Shown here piece after piece: positions 24,815 to 38,177 of a stretch of 64,000 bases of DNA. The position numbers and the translations under genes are program-made. The DNA lies in the NCBI RefSeq assembly GCF_017813355.1, contig NZ_JAGIYZ010000002.1, positions 349,155-413,154 on the forward strand, given 5' to 3'. Position 1 is the stretch's first letter; each line of letters starts with the position of its first letter. Under the pieces are notes generated by a model. The model had not been told where the DNA came from. It saw only the letters and a program-made list of their open reading frames with translations, and made no database searches. The stretch is from Roseomonas nitratireducens (GTDB lineage Bacteria; Pseudomonadota; Alphaproteobacteria; Acetobacterales; Acetobacteraceae).

Positions 24815-25318
24815 CTAGACGGCAAGGCCGCGCGCGGTCGCCGCCCTCCGCGCCCACTTCAGCAAGGCCAAGACGAACGAGATGAGCGGAGGCGGTAGCG
24901 CGACGTTGCCTGTGAACCAGTCTGCGAGGTGCGGATACCGCAGGTGCGCGACCTTGTAGCGGCCTGCCAGGGAAACGAACGGACGCGAGGTCGTAAACCC
25001 CCGCGGGCGCCATCTCAGGCCGTTGTGCTTCCAGCACTCGTCCAGCAAGGCGACCAGATCATGCCCGAATTTCTTGATCCTGGCGTGAGTGTATTGGGCA
25101 GGGTCGATGATCTGGAGAACGCACTTCAGGACGACTTCCAGGCCTTGCAGGTAGAGGTGCGCTACGACTTGCGGATGCCCGCCACTGCGCCGGAGAAGGA
25201 TCGCCGCGAGGATGAAACTCTCGCCCTTCCGCAATGCCTGCGCTGCGAGGACCTGCCGGCCGCGCTGCGTGACGGTCGCGGCCTGCATGGTGGCCTTCAA
25301 CTCGACGGTGCGAACCAT
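24815..25318 (-). CDS. hypothetical protein, possibly HEPN-like
   Basis: 167-residue helical protein. ATG 25318 is chosen because the open frame upstream runs through the arm-site and tRNA repeat. The segment HLYLQGLEVVLKCVLQII followed by ARIKKFGHDLVALLDE contains Arg80-x5-His86, consistent with the R-x4-6-H motif of HEPN ribonucleases, though the family match is weak. It is the outermost gene at the right end. If it is HEPN, a defence or toxin role is plausible; otherwise its function is unknown. Confidence 0.55.
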   Translation of the reverse strand: MVRTVELKATMQAATVTQRGRQVLAAQALRKGESFILAAILLRRSGGHPQVVAHLYLQGLEVVLKCVLQIIDPAQYTHARIKKFGHDLVALLDECWKHNGLRWRPRGFTTSRPFVSLAGRYKVAHLRYPHLADWFTGNVALPPPLISFVLALLKWARRAATARGLAV

Positions 25319-25337
25319 GTGGTCTGTCGCCCTCGCC

Positions 25338-25355
25338 GTCCGGTCAATGTCCGGT
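25338..25355. promoter_or_regulatory. probable right arm-type integrase site
   Basis: GTCCGGTCAATGTCCGGT is identical to 12639-12656 and lies 50 bp inside the right attachment core in the same orientation. This is the position expected of a P' arm site. Identity across 12.7 kb is unlikely by chance but does not prove binding. Confidence 0.6.
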
Positions 25356-25405
25356 TCGCTCAATTTCTCTTTTCGGAATGAATTCGCGCTCTGGCTTGAT
25401 TTCCG

Positions 25406-25452
25406 TGGTGTGCCCGCGGGGATTCGAACCCCGGACCCCATGATTAAAAGTC
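25406..25452 (-). repeat. attR: 47-bp core within the intact tRNA-Lys
   Basis: This is the second copy of the 47-bp repeat. It starts exactly at the encoded CCA (TGG on + strand) and ends in the anticodon stem, so strand exchange restored a complete tRNA-Lys at this end. Confidence 0.93.
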
Positions 25453-25481
25453 ACGTGCTCTACCGGCTGAGCTACGGGCAC
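25406..25481 (-). tRNA. tRNA-Lys (TTT)
   Basis: 76-nt cloverleaf read on the minus strand: acceptor stem GTGCCCG/CGGGCAC, D arm GCTC...GAGC, anticodon loop CTTTTAA (anticodon TTT, Lys), T arm with GGTTCGAATC, discriminator A and encoded CCA. It is complete and should be functional. Its 3' 47 bp are duplicated at 12460-12506. Confidence 0.97.
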
Positions 25482-25490
25482 GCCGGATGC

Positions 25491-25513
25491 GGCGCCGGGG
25501 ATCGCCCGGCGCC
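25491..25513 (-). terminator. strong GC hairpin after the peptidylprolyl isomerase gene
   Basis: GGCGCCGGG (25491-25499) pairs perfectly with CCCGGCGCC (25505-25513) around GATCG. It lies just beyond the leftward stop at 25526 and before the tRNA-Lys 5' end, so it probably ends the gyrA-coaD-ppi transcript. There is no clear T-run. Confidence 0.65.
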
Positions 25514-25525
25514 GGTCACATAGCC

Positions 25526-26029
25526 TCAGGCGGCGTCGGCCGCCACCTTGAGGCTCTTGATCCGGTCAGGTTCCGGGACCATGCCGGACATGCCGGCACC
25601 GCGCTTGATCTTGTCGATCGCGTCCATGCCCGCGGTGACCTGGCCCCAGATCGTGTACTGGCCATCGAGGCTCGGCGCCGGGGCGAACATGATGAAGAAC
25701 TGGCTGTTCGCGCTGTTCGGGTCCGAGGTGCGCGCCATGCCGCAGGTGCCGCGCAGGAAGCGGGCCGTCTGCGGGCTGCTGAACTCGGCCTCGATGTCCG
25801 GCAGTTCGGAACCGCCGCGGCCGGTGCCCGTCGGGTCGCCGCCCTGCGCCATGAAGCCTTCGATCACGCGATGGAATGGCACGTTGTCGTAGAAGCCCTG
25901 CCGCGCCAGCGTCTTGATCTGCTCGACATGCTTCGGCGCCAGGTCGGGGCGCAGCGCGATGGTGACAGTGCCGTGCTCGATCTCGAGGATCAGCGTGTTC
26001 TCGGCATCGGCGGTGTTGGTGTCGGTCAT
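25526..26029 (-). CDS. cytoplasmic cyclophilin-type peptidylprolyl isomerase
   Basis: 167-residue cyclophilin (cis-trans prolyl isomerase). Active-site features are FHRVIEGFMAQGGDPTGTG and ARTSDPNSANSQFFIM. It lacks a signal peptide, so it should be cytosolic. It follows the exported cyclophilin gene by 10 bp, and the two share long identical stretches around FFIMFAPAPSLDGQYTIWG, indicating a tandem duplication. It is the last gene of the gyrA-coaD operon. Confidence 0.93.
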   Translation of the reverse strand: MTDTNTADAENTLILEIEHGTVTIALRPDLAPKHVEQIKTLARQGFYDNVPFHRVIEGFMAQGGDPTGTGRGGSELPDIEAEFSSPQTARFLRGTCGMARTSDPNSANSQFFIMFAPAPSLDGQYTIWGQVTAGMDAIDKIKRGAGMSGMVPEPDRIKSLKVAADAA

Positions 26030-26039
26030 GGGCGCGTCC

Positions 26040-26597
26040 TCAGCGGATATCGGCGGCGATGCGGGCGGTGCGGATGCGGTCGGGCCCCTGCACGATGCCG
26101 TTCGGCGGCGCGCCGCGCTTGATGCGGTCCACCGCCTCCATCCCCGACACGACGCGGCCCCAGATCGTGTACTGGCCATCGAGGCTCGGCGCCGGGGCGA
26201 ACATGATGAAGAACTGGCTGTTCGCGCTGTTCGGGTCCGAAGTGCGCGCCGCGCCGACCACGCCGCGGATGAAGCGCGCGCGGGAGGGCGGGCTGAACTC
26301 GGCGGGCAGGTCCGGCAGGCTCGAGCCACGGGTGCCCGTGCCGGTCGGGTCGCCGCCCTGGGCCATGAAGCCCTCGATCACGCGATGGAACGGCGTGTTG
26401 TCGTAGAAGCCCTGGCGCGTCAGCGTCTTCACGCGTTCCACATGGCGGGGTGCCAGTTCCGGCAGCAGTTGGATCGTCACGCGCCCGGCCGGCAGTTCCA
26501 GGATCAGCGTGTTCTCGGGGTCGAGCGCCGGCTGCTGCGCCAGCGCCGGCGTGGCGGCGGCTGCGAGTGCGGCGCCGAGCAGCGTCCTGCGGTCCAT
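26040..26597 (-). CDS. exported cyclophilin-type peptidylprolyl isomerase
   Basis: 185-residue cyclophilin with an N-terminal signal (MDRRTLLGAALAAAATPALA); the DRRTLL pattern could also be a Tat signal. The core is FHRVIEGFMAQGGDPTGTG and ARTSDPNSANSQFFIM. An alternative start at 26615 overlaps the coaD stop by 4 bp and adds MKGTRD; both are possible. It should assist folding in the periplasm. It lies between coaD and the cytosolic paralog. Confidence 0.92.
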   Translation of the reverse strand: MDRRTLLGAALAAAATPALAQQPALDPENTLILELPAGRVTIQLLPELAPRHVERVKTLTRQGFYDNTPFHRVIEGFMAQGGDPTGTGTRGSSLPDLPAEFSPPSRARFIRGVVGAARTSDPNSANSQFFIMFAPAPSLDGQYTIWGRVVSGMEAVDRIKRGAPPNGIVQGPDRIRTARIAADIR

Positions 26598-26611
26598 GTC
26601 CCTTGTTCCCT

Positions 26612-27113
26612 TCATTCCTTCATCGCGCGCAGCTTGGCGGTGGTGCGCTCGAGCGTTGCCTTCGGCACGAAGCCGGAGATGTCGCCACCCAGCCGTGCGA
26701 TTTCCTTCACGAGGCGGGAGGCGATGAACTGGTTGGTCTCCGACGCCATCAGGAAGACCGTCTCGATCTCCTGGTCCAGGCGCCGGTTCATGCCGACCAT
26801 CTGGAATTCGTAGTCGAAGTCGGCGACGGCGCGCAGGCCGCGGACGATCATCCGCGCGCCGACTTCCCGCGCGTACTGCACGAGGAGCCCCTCGAAGGGG
26901 CGCACCTCGATGATCGTGCCGTTGCGCGCGGCGATCGCCGCCGTCTCGGCCCGCACCAGCTCGACCCGTTCCTCGAGGTCGAAGAGCGGCCCCTTGCCGA
27001 TGTTGATCGCGACGCCGACGACGAGCCGATCCACCAGCCGCGCGGCGCGGCCGATGATGTCGAGATGCCCGTTGGTGACGGGGTCGAAGGTGCCCGGATA
27101 AAGGGCGACACGC

Positions 27114-27121
<8 letters not shown>
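26612..27121 (-). CDS. coaD: pantetheine-phosphate adenylyltransferase
   Basis: 169-residue enzyme that adenylates 4'-phosphopantetheine in coenzyme A synthesis. The nucleotidyltransferase motif reads [16 protein letters not shown] (His18-type HxGH variant GHLD), and the later [17 protein letters not shown] and SSETNQF-like [18 protein letters not shown] are conserved. The length is typical. It starts inside the last 8 bp of gyrA, so they are co-translated, as in many alphaproteobacteria. Confidence 0.96.
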
Positions 27122-29858
<2,737 letters not shown>

Positions 29859-29944
29859 GCGGTGTGCTCGGAATTGTGGGTCACGCGGCGCGGCTGCGCT
29901 GGCGCCATAGGCCCCGCATGTCGCGCCGCGTCAACCGCGCTGCC

Positions 29945-30478
29945 TCAGAACGGGATCTCGTCGTCGAGGTCGGTCTTCTTGGAATCCCAGCCGCCCCCGC
30001 CGCCGCGGGACGCGCCGCCGCCGGAACGGGCGCCGCCGCCACCACCGCCGCCGCCGCCGGCCCCGCCGCCATAGCCGCCGGAGGCCGGGCGTTCGGCATA
30101 GCCGCCGCCCTCATCCGCGCCGGACCCGCCGCCACGGCCACCGACCAACTGCAACTCGCCGCGGTACTGGCGCAGCACGATCTCGGTCGTGTAGCGGTCC
30201 TGCCCGTCCTTGTCCTGCCACTTGCGGGTCTCGAGCTGGCCCTCGATGTAGACCTCGCTGCCCTTGCGCAGGTACTTCTCCGCCACCTCGCCGAGCCGGT
30301 CGTTGAAGATGGCGACGGAATGCCATTCCGTCCGCTCCTGCTGGTTTCCCTCGCGATCCTTGTATCGCTCGCTGGTTGCGAGGCGCAGGTTCACGACCTT
30401 CCCGCCGTTCTGGAAGTTCCGCACCTCCGGGTCGCGGCCGAGCCGCCCGAGGATGATGACCTTGTTGATGCCCGCCAT
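29945..30478 (-). CDS. ssb: single-stranded DNA-binding protein
   Basis: 177-residue SSB. The OB-fold N-terminus begins [20 protein letters not shown]; a Gly-rich linker follows from about residue 115. The acidic partner-binding tip is DDEIPF. It is divergent from uvrA, with a LexA box in between. The start ATG 30478 matches the family N-terminus; the open frame continues far upstream but has no protein-like content there. Confidence 0.97.
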   Translation of the reverse strand: MAGINKVIILGRLGRDPEVRNFQNGGKVVNLRLATSERYKDREGNQQERTEWHSVAIFNDRLGEVAEKYLRKGSEVYIEGQLETRKWQDKDGQDRYTTEIVLRQYRGELQLVGGRGGGSGADEGGGYAERPASGGYGGGAGGGGGGGGGARSGGGASRGGGGGWDSKKTDLDDEIPF

Positions 30479-30558
30479 GCCGCAGAATCCTGTCGTTTCG
30501 GCCTGGGAGACTACCCCGCCACCGTTGCGCGGCGCCAGACCGGGCGCATATATGGCGA

Positions 30559-30573
30559 GAACATCACCGGAAC
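30559..30573 (-). promoter_or_regulatory. LexA (SOS) box, GTTC-N7-GTTC
   Basis: On + the site is GAACATCACCGGAAC, i.e. GTTC-N7-GTTC on the minus strand, the LexA consensus of alphaproteobacteria. It lies 46 bp before the uvrA start and 80 bp from ssb, so it can repress both divergent genes until DNA damage. Confidence 0.85.
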
Positions 30574-30619
30574 ACCAGCGGCCGTCCTGGCCGCCCCGCC
30601 CGCGGAGCCCCCTGCCCCA

Positions 30620-33484
<2,865 letters not shown>

Positions 33485-33490
33485 CGCCGT

Positions 33491-33979
33491 TCAGCCCGCC
33501 GCCTGCCGCCAGCGCAATGCCCTGACGATCATCAGCAGGCATCCGACGATCAGCAGCAGCCCGGCGAGCGCCAGCCCAGCGAGCGACACGATCCGGTTGG
33601 TCAGGCGGTCCAGCCCGAGGTCGGTCGTGACGAGTTGCGGCCGTGCCGGGTCCGCGACCGCCTGCACCGACCAATCGCCGGCATGCGGCTCGACGAAGGT
33701 GTAGGACAGCCGGCGCGTCCCGCTGCCATCCTTGCCGGTCCAGGCAAGCGTCACGTCGCAGGACTGGATCAGCATCAGGCGGCTGCGGCAGCGCCCCTCC
33801 ACCACGCGCAGTCCCGCGATGGGGCGCGCCGCCTCCCGCACCGCGAGGTCGTCGCGGATTCCGGGCAGCTCGGATCCCACCATGGTGGCGATGCCGACGG
33901 AAAAGAGCAGCACGCCGAGCAGGCCGAGGATGCCCTGCTTCAGCGCGTCACGCCGGGTGGCGGGTGGGGCATGGGCCAT
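33491..33979 (-). CDS. membrane protein with two transmembrane segments
   Basis: 162-residue protein with a hydrophobic segment at about 18-40 (ILGLLGVLLFSVGIATMVG) and another near the C-terminus (GLALAGLLLIVGCLLMIV), flanking a domain of about 85 residues that holds two cysteines (GRCRSRLMLIQSCDVT). The start ATG 33979 has GGAGACGCC upstream. The topology suggests an exposed extracytoplasmic domain. No family recognised. It is convergent with uvrA (6-bp gap). Confidence 0.65.
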   Translation of the reverse strand: MAHAPPATRRDALKQGILGLLGVLLFSVGIATMVGSELPGIRDDLAVREAARPIAGLRVVEGRCRSRLMLIQSCDVTLAWTGKDGSGTRRLSYTFVEPHAGDWSVQAVADPARPQLVTTDLGLDRLTNRIVSLAGLALAGLLLIVGCLLMIVRALRWRQAAG

Positions 33980-34007
33980 GTGGCGTCTCCTTCCGCGCGG
34001 CTTCGCG

Positions 34008-34631
34008 TCACGGCCAGGGGAAGGGGATGTAGCCGTGCCCGCCGCGGCGCAGCGACGCCCAGGACGACAGCGGCATCTTGGGCAGCACGCCGAAGCTGTC
34101 GATGGCCAGCGGCGTCGGCTTCCAGGCCGCGAAGTCGCGCAGCCCGGGGATGAAGTTCTGCGAGATCTCATAGCCGCCATGCCATGCCAGCGGCCGGTTA
34201 CTGGCCTGGCGCACCTGCGGGTCGGGATCCTCCATGACCGGAAAGCCACGCCCGTTCCAGGCCCTGAGCGTCTGGCGCACCACCACCCAGAACAGCGTGT
34301 CGGAGACCCCGAAATCCGGCGTGAGCGCGAGCTTCATCCGCGCGAGATGCTGGATGTCGGTGCCCGAATCCTCGCTCCGCCCGGCGATCTCGAGGAAGGT
34401 GCCGCTCGTCATCCACCAGGGCGAGGTCAGGTTCTCCCAATCCGGGATCGGCGCGCCCTTGGCGTTGATCGAGTGGCCGATGCGGATCAGCACCTCGCCC
34501 GGCCAGATCTTGACCTCCTGCGGGAAGGAAATGCCGCCGCGCGCGCTGCGCGTCGCAGGGTTCCAGCCCTGCGCGAAGGAGAGGTTCCGCGCCCCGGTCG
34601 CCCCCTGGAATTCCGAATCGTTCGCCGCCAC
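34008..34631 (-). CDS. hypothetical protein
   Basis: 207-residue soluble protein, starting at GTG 34631, the furthest upstream start in this frame. It is rich in Trp and Pro, with segments such as WWMTSGTFLEIAGRSE and LFWVVVRQTLRAWNGRG, and ends in GYIPFPWP. There is no signal peptide or membrane helix. No family recognised. It lies 28 bp upstream of the membrane protein gene, so they may be co-transcribed. Confidence 0.6.
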   Translation of the reverse strand: MAANDSEFQGATGARNLSFAQGWNPATRSARGGISFPQEVKIWPGEVLIRIGHSINAKGAPIPDWENLTSPWWMTSGTFLEIAGRSEDSGTDIQHLARMKLALTPDFGVSDTLFWVVVRQTLRAWNGRGFPVMEDPDPQVRQASNRPLAWHGGYEISQNFIPGLRDFAAWKPTPLAIDSFGVLPKMPLSSWASLRRGGHGYIPFPWP

Positions 34632-34698
34632 CGCGCGCTCCTGCTCCGCTTCGCCGCGAGACCTCGCCTCGCCAGGCCCCGGCGGACAACGAAACCGT

Positions 34699-35505
34699 TC
34701 AGACCCGCCCGCGCCACCCCGCGATCATGACAGCGAGCCGCGCCGCGGCCCCCCGCGGCACCGCGACCGGGCGGCCCTGGGCAAGCCGCGCGAGGTCCCG
34801 CCGCGCCAGCACCGCCGGCAGCGCGGCCGCGATGACGGCGCGGGGCACGTCGCGGCGCGCCCCGCGGAGTGCCTCCAGCCCCTCGCCGGCAAGTGCCGCG
34901 ACGAGCGCGCCGGCTGAATCGGGCGCCGCCACCAGCGCCTCCGCCTGCAGCCCCGCCGCCGCCAATCGGTCCCGCGGCAGCAGGCAGCGCCCCTGCCCCG
35001 CATGGGCCGCGACGCTGCGCAGCGCGCCCGCCAGGCCATAGGCCGCGCCCAGCGCGCGCAGCACCTCCGCCCGCTCCACCGTCGCGCCGAGCGCGAGGCC
35101 CGCCGCGGCCGACCAGCCGCCCGCCGTGCCGCGCAGCCAGGCGACGAAATCCTGCTCGGTCGCGATCCCTTCCTCCTCCGCCTCGATCTCCCGCGCCTCG
35201 ACCATGGCGAGCAGGGCGGCGACGTCGAGCGCGCCATCCGCGATCGCCGCGTGCAGCGGCGCGGCGACCTCATGCCGGCGCGGCGGGCGCCCCGCGGCGG
35301 CGTCCTCGATCGCCTCCCGCCACCATTGCAGGCGGATCAGCGCGGCGACCGGGTTGGACGCGGCCTCCCGCGCGCGGGCGAGTTCGTGGTTCAGCGCGAC
35401 CAGCGCGAACAGCGCCTCCCGCCGCTCCGGCGGCGCGAAGAGGCTGCACAGGAACCGATCAGGATCATGCATGCGCGCGAAGGCGCCGATGGGGGAAAGC
35501 GTCAC
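34699..35505 (-). CDS. squalene/phytoene synthase family protein (NDUFAF6-like)
   Basis: 268-residue all-alpha protein of the isoprenoid synthase class I superfamily. The N-terminus reads DRFLCSLFAPPERREALFALVALNHELA, then QWWREAIEDAAAGRPPRRHEV, as in the group that includes complex I assembly factor NDUFAF6. The aspartate-rich metal motifs of true phytoene synthases (DxxxD) are not visible, so a synthase activity is doubtful. It is more likely an assembly factor-like protein for the respiratory chain. Divergent from sodB. Confidence 0.75.
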   Translation of the reverse strand: MTLSPIGAFARMHDPDRFLCSLFAPPERREALFALVALNHELARAREAASNPVAALIRLQWWREAIEDAAAGRPPRRHEVAAPLHAAIADGALDVAALLAMVEAREIEAEEEGIATEQDFVAWLRGTAGGWSAAAGLALGATVERAEVLRALGAAYGLAGALRSVAAHAGQGRCLLPRDRLAAAGLQAEALVAAPDSAGALVAALAGEGLEALRGARRDVPRAVIAAALPAVLARRDLARLAQGRPVAVPRGAAARLAVMIAGWRGRV

Positions 35506-35628
35506 GGCGCCGATATGCGGCCCCGCGCGGCCGGAAGGAAGCCCGCGCGCGGTTGACGGGCTTCCGGGCGCCGCCTACCTCGGCCGGGTGGCGCGGACCG
35601 CGCGTCGTGACGATCGGGAGACACCCCC

Positions 35629-36270
35629 ATGGCCTTCAGCCTGCCCCCGCTGCCCTATGCCACCGCCGCGCTCGCCGCGAACGGCATGTGCCAGGAGACG
35701 CTCGAGCTCCACCACGGCAAGCACCACAACGCCTATGTCACCGCGCTGAACGGCCTGGTCGAGAGCAAGGGCCTCGCCGGCAAGTCGCTGGAAGCCATCT
35801 GCGCCGAGGCCGGCAAGCAGGGCGCCGACGGCCTGCCCGTGCTGAACCAGGCCGGCCAGCATTGGAACCACTGCCTGTTCTGGCAGGTGATGGCGCCGGG
35901 CGGCAGCCATGGCGAGAGCCTGCCCGCCGCGCTGGCCGCGAAGATCGACGCCGACCTCGGCGGCCTCGCGGCCTTCAAGGAAGCCTTCAAGACCGCCGGC
36001 GCCACGCAGTTCGGCTCGGGCTGGGCCTGGCTCGTGATCGGCGGCGACGGCAAGCTCAAGGTGACCAAGACGCCGAACGGCGCCAATCCGCTGAGCACCG
36101 GCGAAGGCCAGCCGATCCTCGGCTGCGACGTGTGGGAGCACGCCTATTACCTCGACTTCCGCAACGTGCGCCCGAACTACCTCGCGAACTTCCTGGACAA
36201 GCTCGTGAACTGGGAAGTGGTCGCCGGGCTGATGGCGAAGGGCGGGTTCACCGCCGGCCAGTCGGCCTGA
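35629..36270 (+). CDS. sodB: superoxide dismutase (Fe type)
   Basis: 213-residue Fe/Mn superoxide dismutase. Metal ligands are His28 region (ELHHGKHH), QHWNH, and the C-terminal DVWEHAYYLDF. The Gln in AGQHWNH is at the position that favours iron enzymes. The N-terminus has no signal peptide. The ATG at 35629 follows GGGAGACACCCCC. A GC hairpin ends the transcript. Confidence 0.95.
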   Translation: MAFSLPPLPYATAALAANGMCQETLELHHGKHHNAYVTALNGLVESKGLAGKSLEAICAEAGKQGADGLPVLNQAGQHWNHCLFWQVMAPGGSHGESLPAALAAKIDADLGGLAAFKEAFKTAGATQFGSGWAWLVIGGDGKLKVTKTPNGANPLSTGEGQPILGCDVWEHAYYLDFRNVRPNYLANFLDKLVNWEVVAGLMAKGGFTAGQSA

Positions 36271-36281
36271 AAACACGCGAC

Positions 36282-36303
36282 GGGCCGGGCCCCTGCCCGG
36301 CCC
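36282..36303 (+). terminator. GC hairpin after sodB
   Basis: GGGCCGGGC (36282-36290) and GCCCGGCCC (36295-36303) form a 9-bp perfect stem with a CCCT loop, 11 bp after the sodB stop. No T-tract is present. Confidence 0.65.
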
Positions 36304-36405
36304 CGCGGCCCCGCGGCCCGCCGATGCGCCTTGTATCCGGCGCATCGGCACCACTACCCTCCGGTTTCGCGGGCAGGCAGGCCCGCTGGATCGCGGAGGC
36401 AGCGC

Positions 36406-36948
36406 ATGCGCCGGCTGGGCGCCACCTTCCTTGTGCTCGCCTCGCTCCTGGCCGCCCTTCCGGCTGCCGCGCAGGGCGACCATCGCCGGCTTTCGCAGCA
36501 GATCTCCGCACGCTTCGACGAACCCGCGCGGGTCGAGCGCGCCGACCGCCATGGCGCGATCACGCTGATCCGCGCCGAATTCACGACGCGCGCCAACAGC
36601 AACGAGCAATACCTGCTGATGGACCGCGCCGGGACCTTGCTGATGGTCGCGGCCGAGGCGGAACGCTTCGAAGGGGCCGTGCGCGCCGCCCTGGCCGCCC
36701 GCAACCCGGAGCCGGGCTTCTGGCCCGCGACCCAGGCGCTGCTGCCGGCACAGCCGGACGCCGACGGCGGGAGGACCTTCCGCTTCGCGATGCCGGTCAC
36801 GGCCATGTGCCGGGCTTGCGAGACGATCGGCGTGGCGGAGGTCGGGCTGTCCTTCGATGCCGCGGGGAACTACCGCGGCGCGCGGCTGGTCAGGGTGGCG
36901 CCGCTCGGCCCCGGGGAGCGCTGGGACCGACCGCGACGCGGCGGGTAA
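36406..36948 (+). CDS. exported hypothetical protein
   Basis: 180-residue protein with a signal peptide at its N-terminus (MRRLGATFLVLASLLAALPAAAQ), preceded by GCGGAGGCAGCGC. The mature part contains two cysteines in MCRACETIG that could form a disulfide or bind metal. No known family recognised. It lies alone between sodB and the convergent yajC. Confidence 0.65.
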   Translation: MRRLGATFLVLASLLAALPAAAQGDHRRLSQQISARFDEPARVERADRHGAITLIRAEFTTRANSNEQYLLMDRAGTLLMVAAEAERFEGAVRAALAARNPEPGFWPATQALLPAQPDADGGRTFRFAMPVTAMCRACETIGVAEVGLSFDAAGNYRGARLVRVAPLGPGERWDRPRRGG

Positions 36949-36997
36949 AGCAGGTCCGACCAGCCGGGCACGGCTGATCGGATCGTCCCGTAGGGCC

Positions 36998-37372
36998 TCA
37001 GGCGCCCTTCGCGGCCGGCTCGTCGTTCGCGGCCTGCGGGCGGATCACGCTGGTGATCGTGCCGCGCACCAGGGTCACGCGGACGTTCGGCGCGATCTCG
37101 GCCTCGATTTCGTCCGAGCCTTCCTTGACCTTCGTGATCGTCGCGACGATGCCGCCCGCGGTCACCACGCGGTCATTGCGCTTGATGGCGGAGAGCATTT
37201 CCCGATGCTCCTTCATCTTCTTCTGCTGCGGGCGGATCAGCAGGAAGTAGAAGACGACGAAGATCAGGACCAGCGGCAGCAGCTGCATGACGATGCCCGC
37301 GCCGCCGGCGGCGGCATCCTGGGCGTGGGCGGTCGAGATCCCGAAAGGGGTCCACATCTGCAAGGCATCCAT
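36998..37372 (-). CDS. yajC: preprotein translocase subunit YajC
   Basis: 124-residue inner-membrane accessory of the Sec translocon. A single helix (IVMQLLPLVLIFVVFYFLLI, about residues 27-46) is followed by the family motif RPQQKKMKEHREMLSAIKRND. The cytoplasmic tail is charged. The ATG at 37372 gives the usual length; the upstream open frame lacks support. SecDF are not in the window. Confidence 0.93.
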   Translation of the reverse strand: MDALQMWTPFGISTAHAQDAAAGGAGIVMQLLPLVLIFVVFYFLLIRPQQKKMKEHREMLSAIKRNDRVVTAGGIVATITKVKEGSDEIEAEIAPNVRVTLVRGTITSVIRPQAANDEPAAKGA

Positions 37373-37518
37373 CTGGCTGGTAAGGGCGACGCAAACTAGC
37401 CACCGGCCCCCGCAGGTCAAGCGGCCGATCGGCGGGTTACGGACCGGAAGCGTTTCAGTGCCCCTGGGCAAGGAAGGGCCCAGCCTGCGAGGCGGGCGGA
37501 TCGAAGGAGACCCTCGGC

Positions 37519-38118
37519 ATGGCGTTCTCGATCGACGACGTGAAGATCATGCGGTTCTTCAAGGACGACACGAACCTCCGGAAGATCGTCTTCACCCTGA
37601 AGGGCTACGACATCCAGGGCGGGGACGGGGACAAGGGCTATCCACGGCTCGACTACCTGATCCACCAGCGCAAGCTGAAGGTCATGCGGCGCGTGACCGA
37701 CCTGGGCTTCGCAGATGCCGCGGGCGCCGCCTCCTACTTCATGGGGACGAACACCTTCTCGCTCGGGACCGAATTCCGGGTCACCAGCGACTACGGCATG
37801 GCGGTGCTGGCCCATGAGGGCGCGCATGCGCTCATCGACCTGCAGAACCTGGGGTCGATCGTTCGCGGTGTGTCGGAGGCGATCGGATACGTCGCCGAGG
37901 CGATGTGGCGCGCCAACGCAAAGCGGGGACCGATCATGATGAAGGGCGGCACGGCCGTGCATCCGGTGCGCGCCAAGGCCTTCGCGATCGCCTCGGCCCT
38001 GTCCACCGCGTCGAACGGCATCGTGCCGACCAACGACGCCGACGATCTGGTCAAGCTGATCGTCCAGGAGAAGCAGTACGACGACCCCAGCCCGCACGTC
38101 TCGGACGGGATCGGCTGA
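37519..38118 (+). CDS. unknown protein with HExxH zinc-peptidase-like motif
   Basis: 199-residue protein with no signal peptide. It contains AHEGAHALID (His99, Glu100, His103), the HExxH pattern of zincin metallopeptidases; Glu120 or Glu127 could be the third ligand. The motif is followed by a hydrophobic helix GVSEAIGYVAEAMW. No peptidase family is recognised. The ATG at 37519 follows GAAGGAGACCCTCGGC. It lies alone between yajC and a DUF815 ATPase. Confidence 0.65.
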   Translation: MAFSIDDVKIMRFFKDDTNLRKIVFTLKGYDIQGGDGDKGYPRLDYLIHQRKLKVMRRVTDLGFADAAGAASYFMGTNTFSLGTEFRVTSDYGMAVLAHEGAHALIDLQNLGSIVRGVSEAIGYVAEAMWRANAKRGPIMMKGGTAVHPVRAKAFAIASALSTASNGIVPTNDADDLVKLIVQEKQYDDPSPHVSDGIG

Positions 38119-38177
38119 CACGCGGCGGGGCCGCAGGCCCTTCCCGCCGGCGGCGTCCCGGCCTATTCCGCGCGGCC

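Larger units (their letters stand above)
12460..25452. mobile_element. integrated element in tRNA-Lys (phage-satellite-like, about 13 kb)
   Basis: The element is delimited by a perfect 47-bp direct repeat (12460-12506 and 25406-25452) that is the 3' part of tRNA-Lys. A tyrosine integrase lies at the left end, and matching 18-bp arm-like motifs lie inside both ends. Cargo in order: integrase; unknown small genes with an excisionase-like HTH; an internal-virion-like protein; Toprim primase; RepA-like ATPase; iteron-like cluster; DUF5681 protein; serine recombinase; then three leftward genes. No portal, major capsid, large terminase or tail gene was recognised. It is best described as a phage satellite or replicating integrative element; a decayed prophage is the alternative. 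Confidence 0.88.

Noticed and set aside
34699..35505. Carotenoid/hopanoid synthase
   Set aside because: The aspartate-rich metal motifs of active synthases are not visible and no terpenoid genes are adjacent; NDUFAF6-like is a better description.
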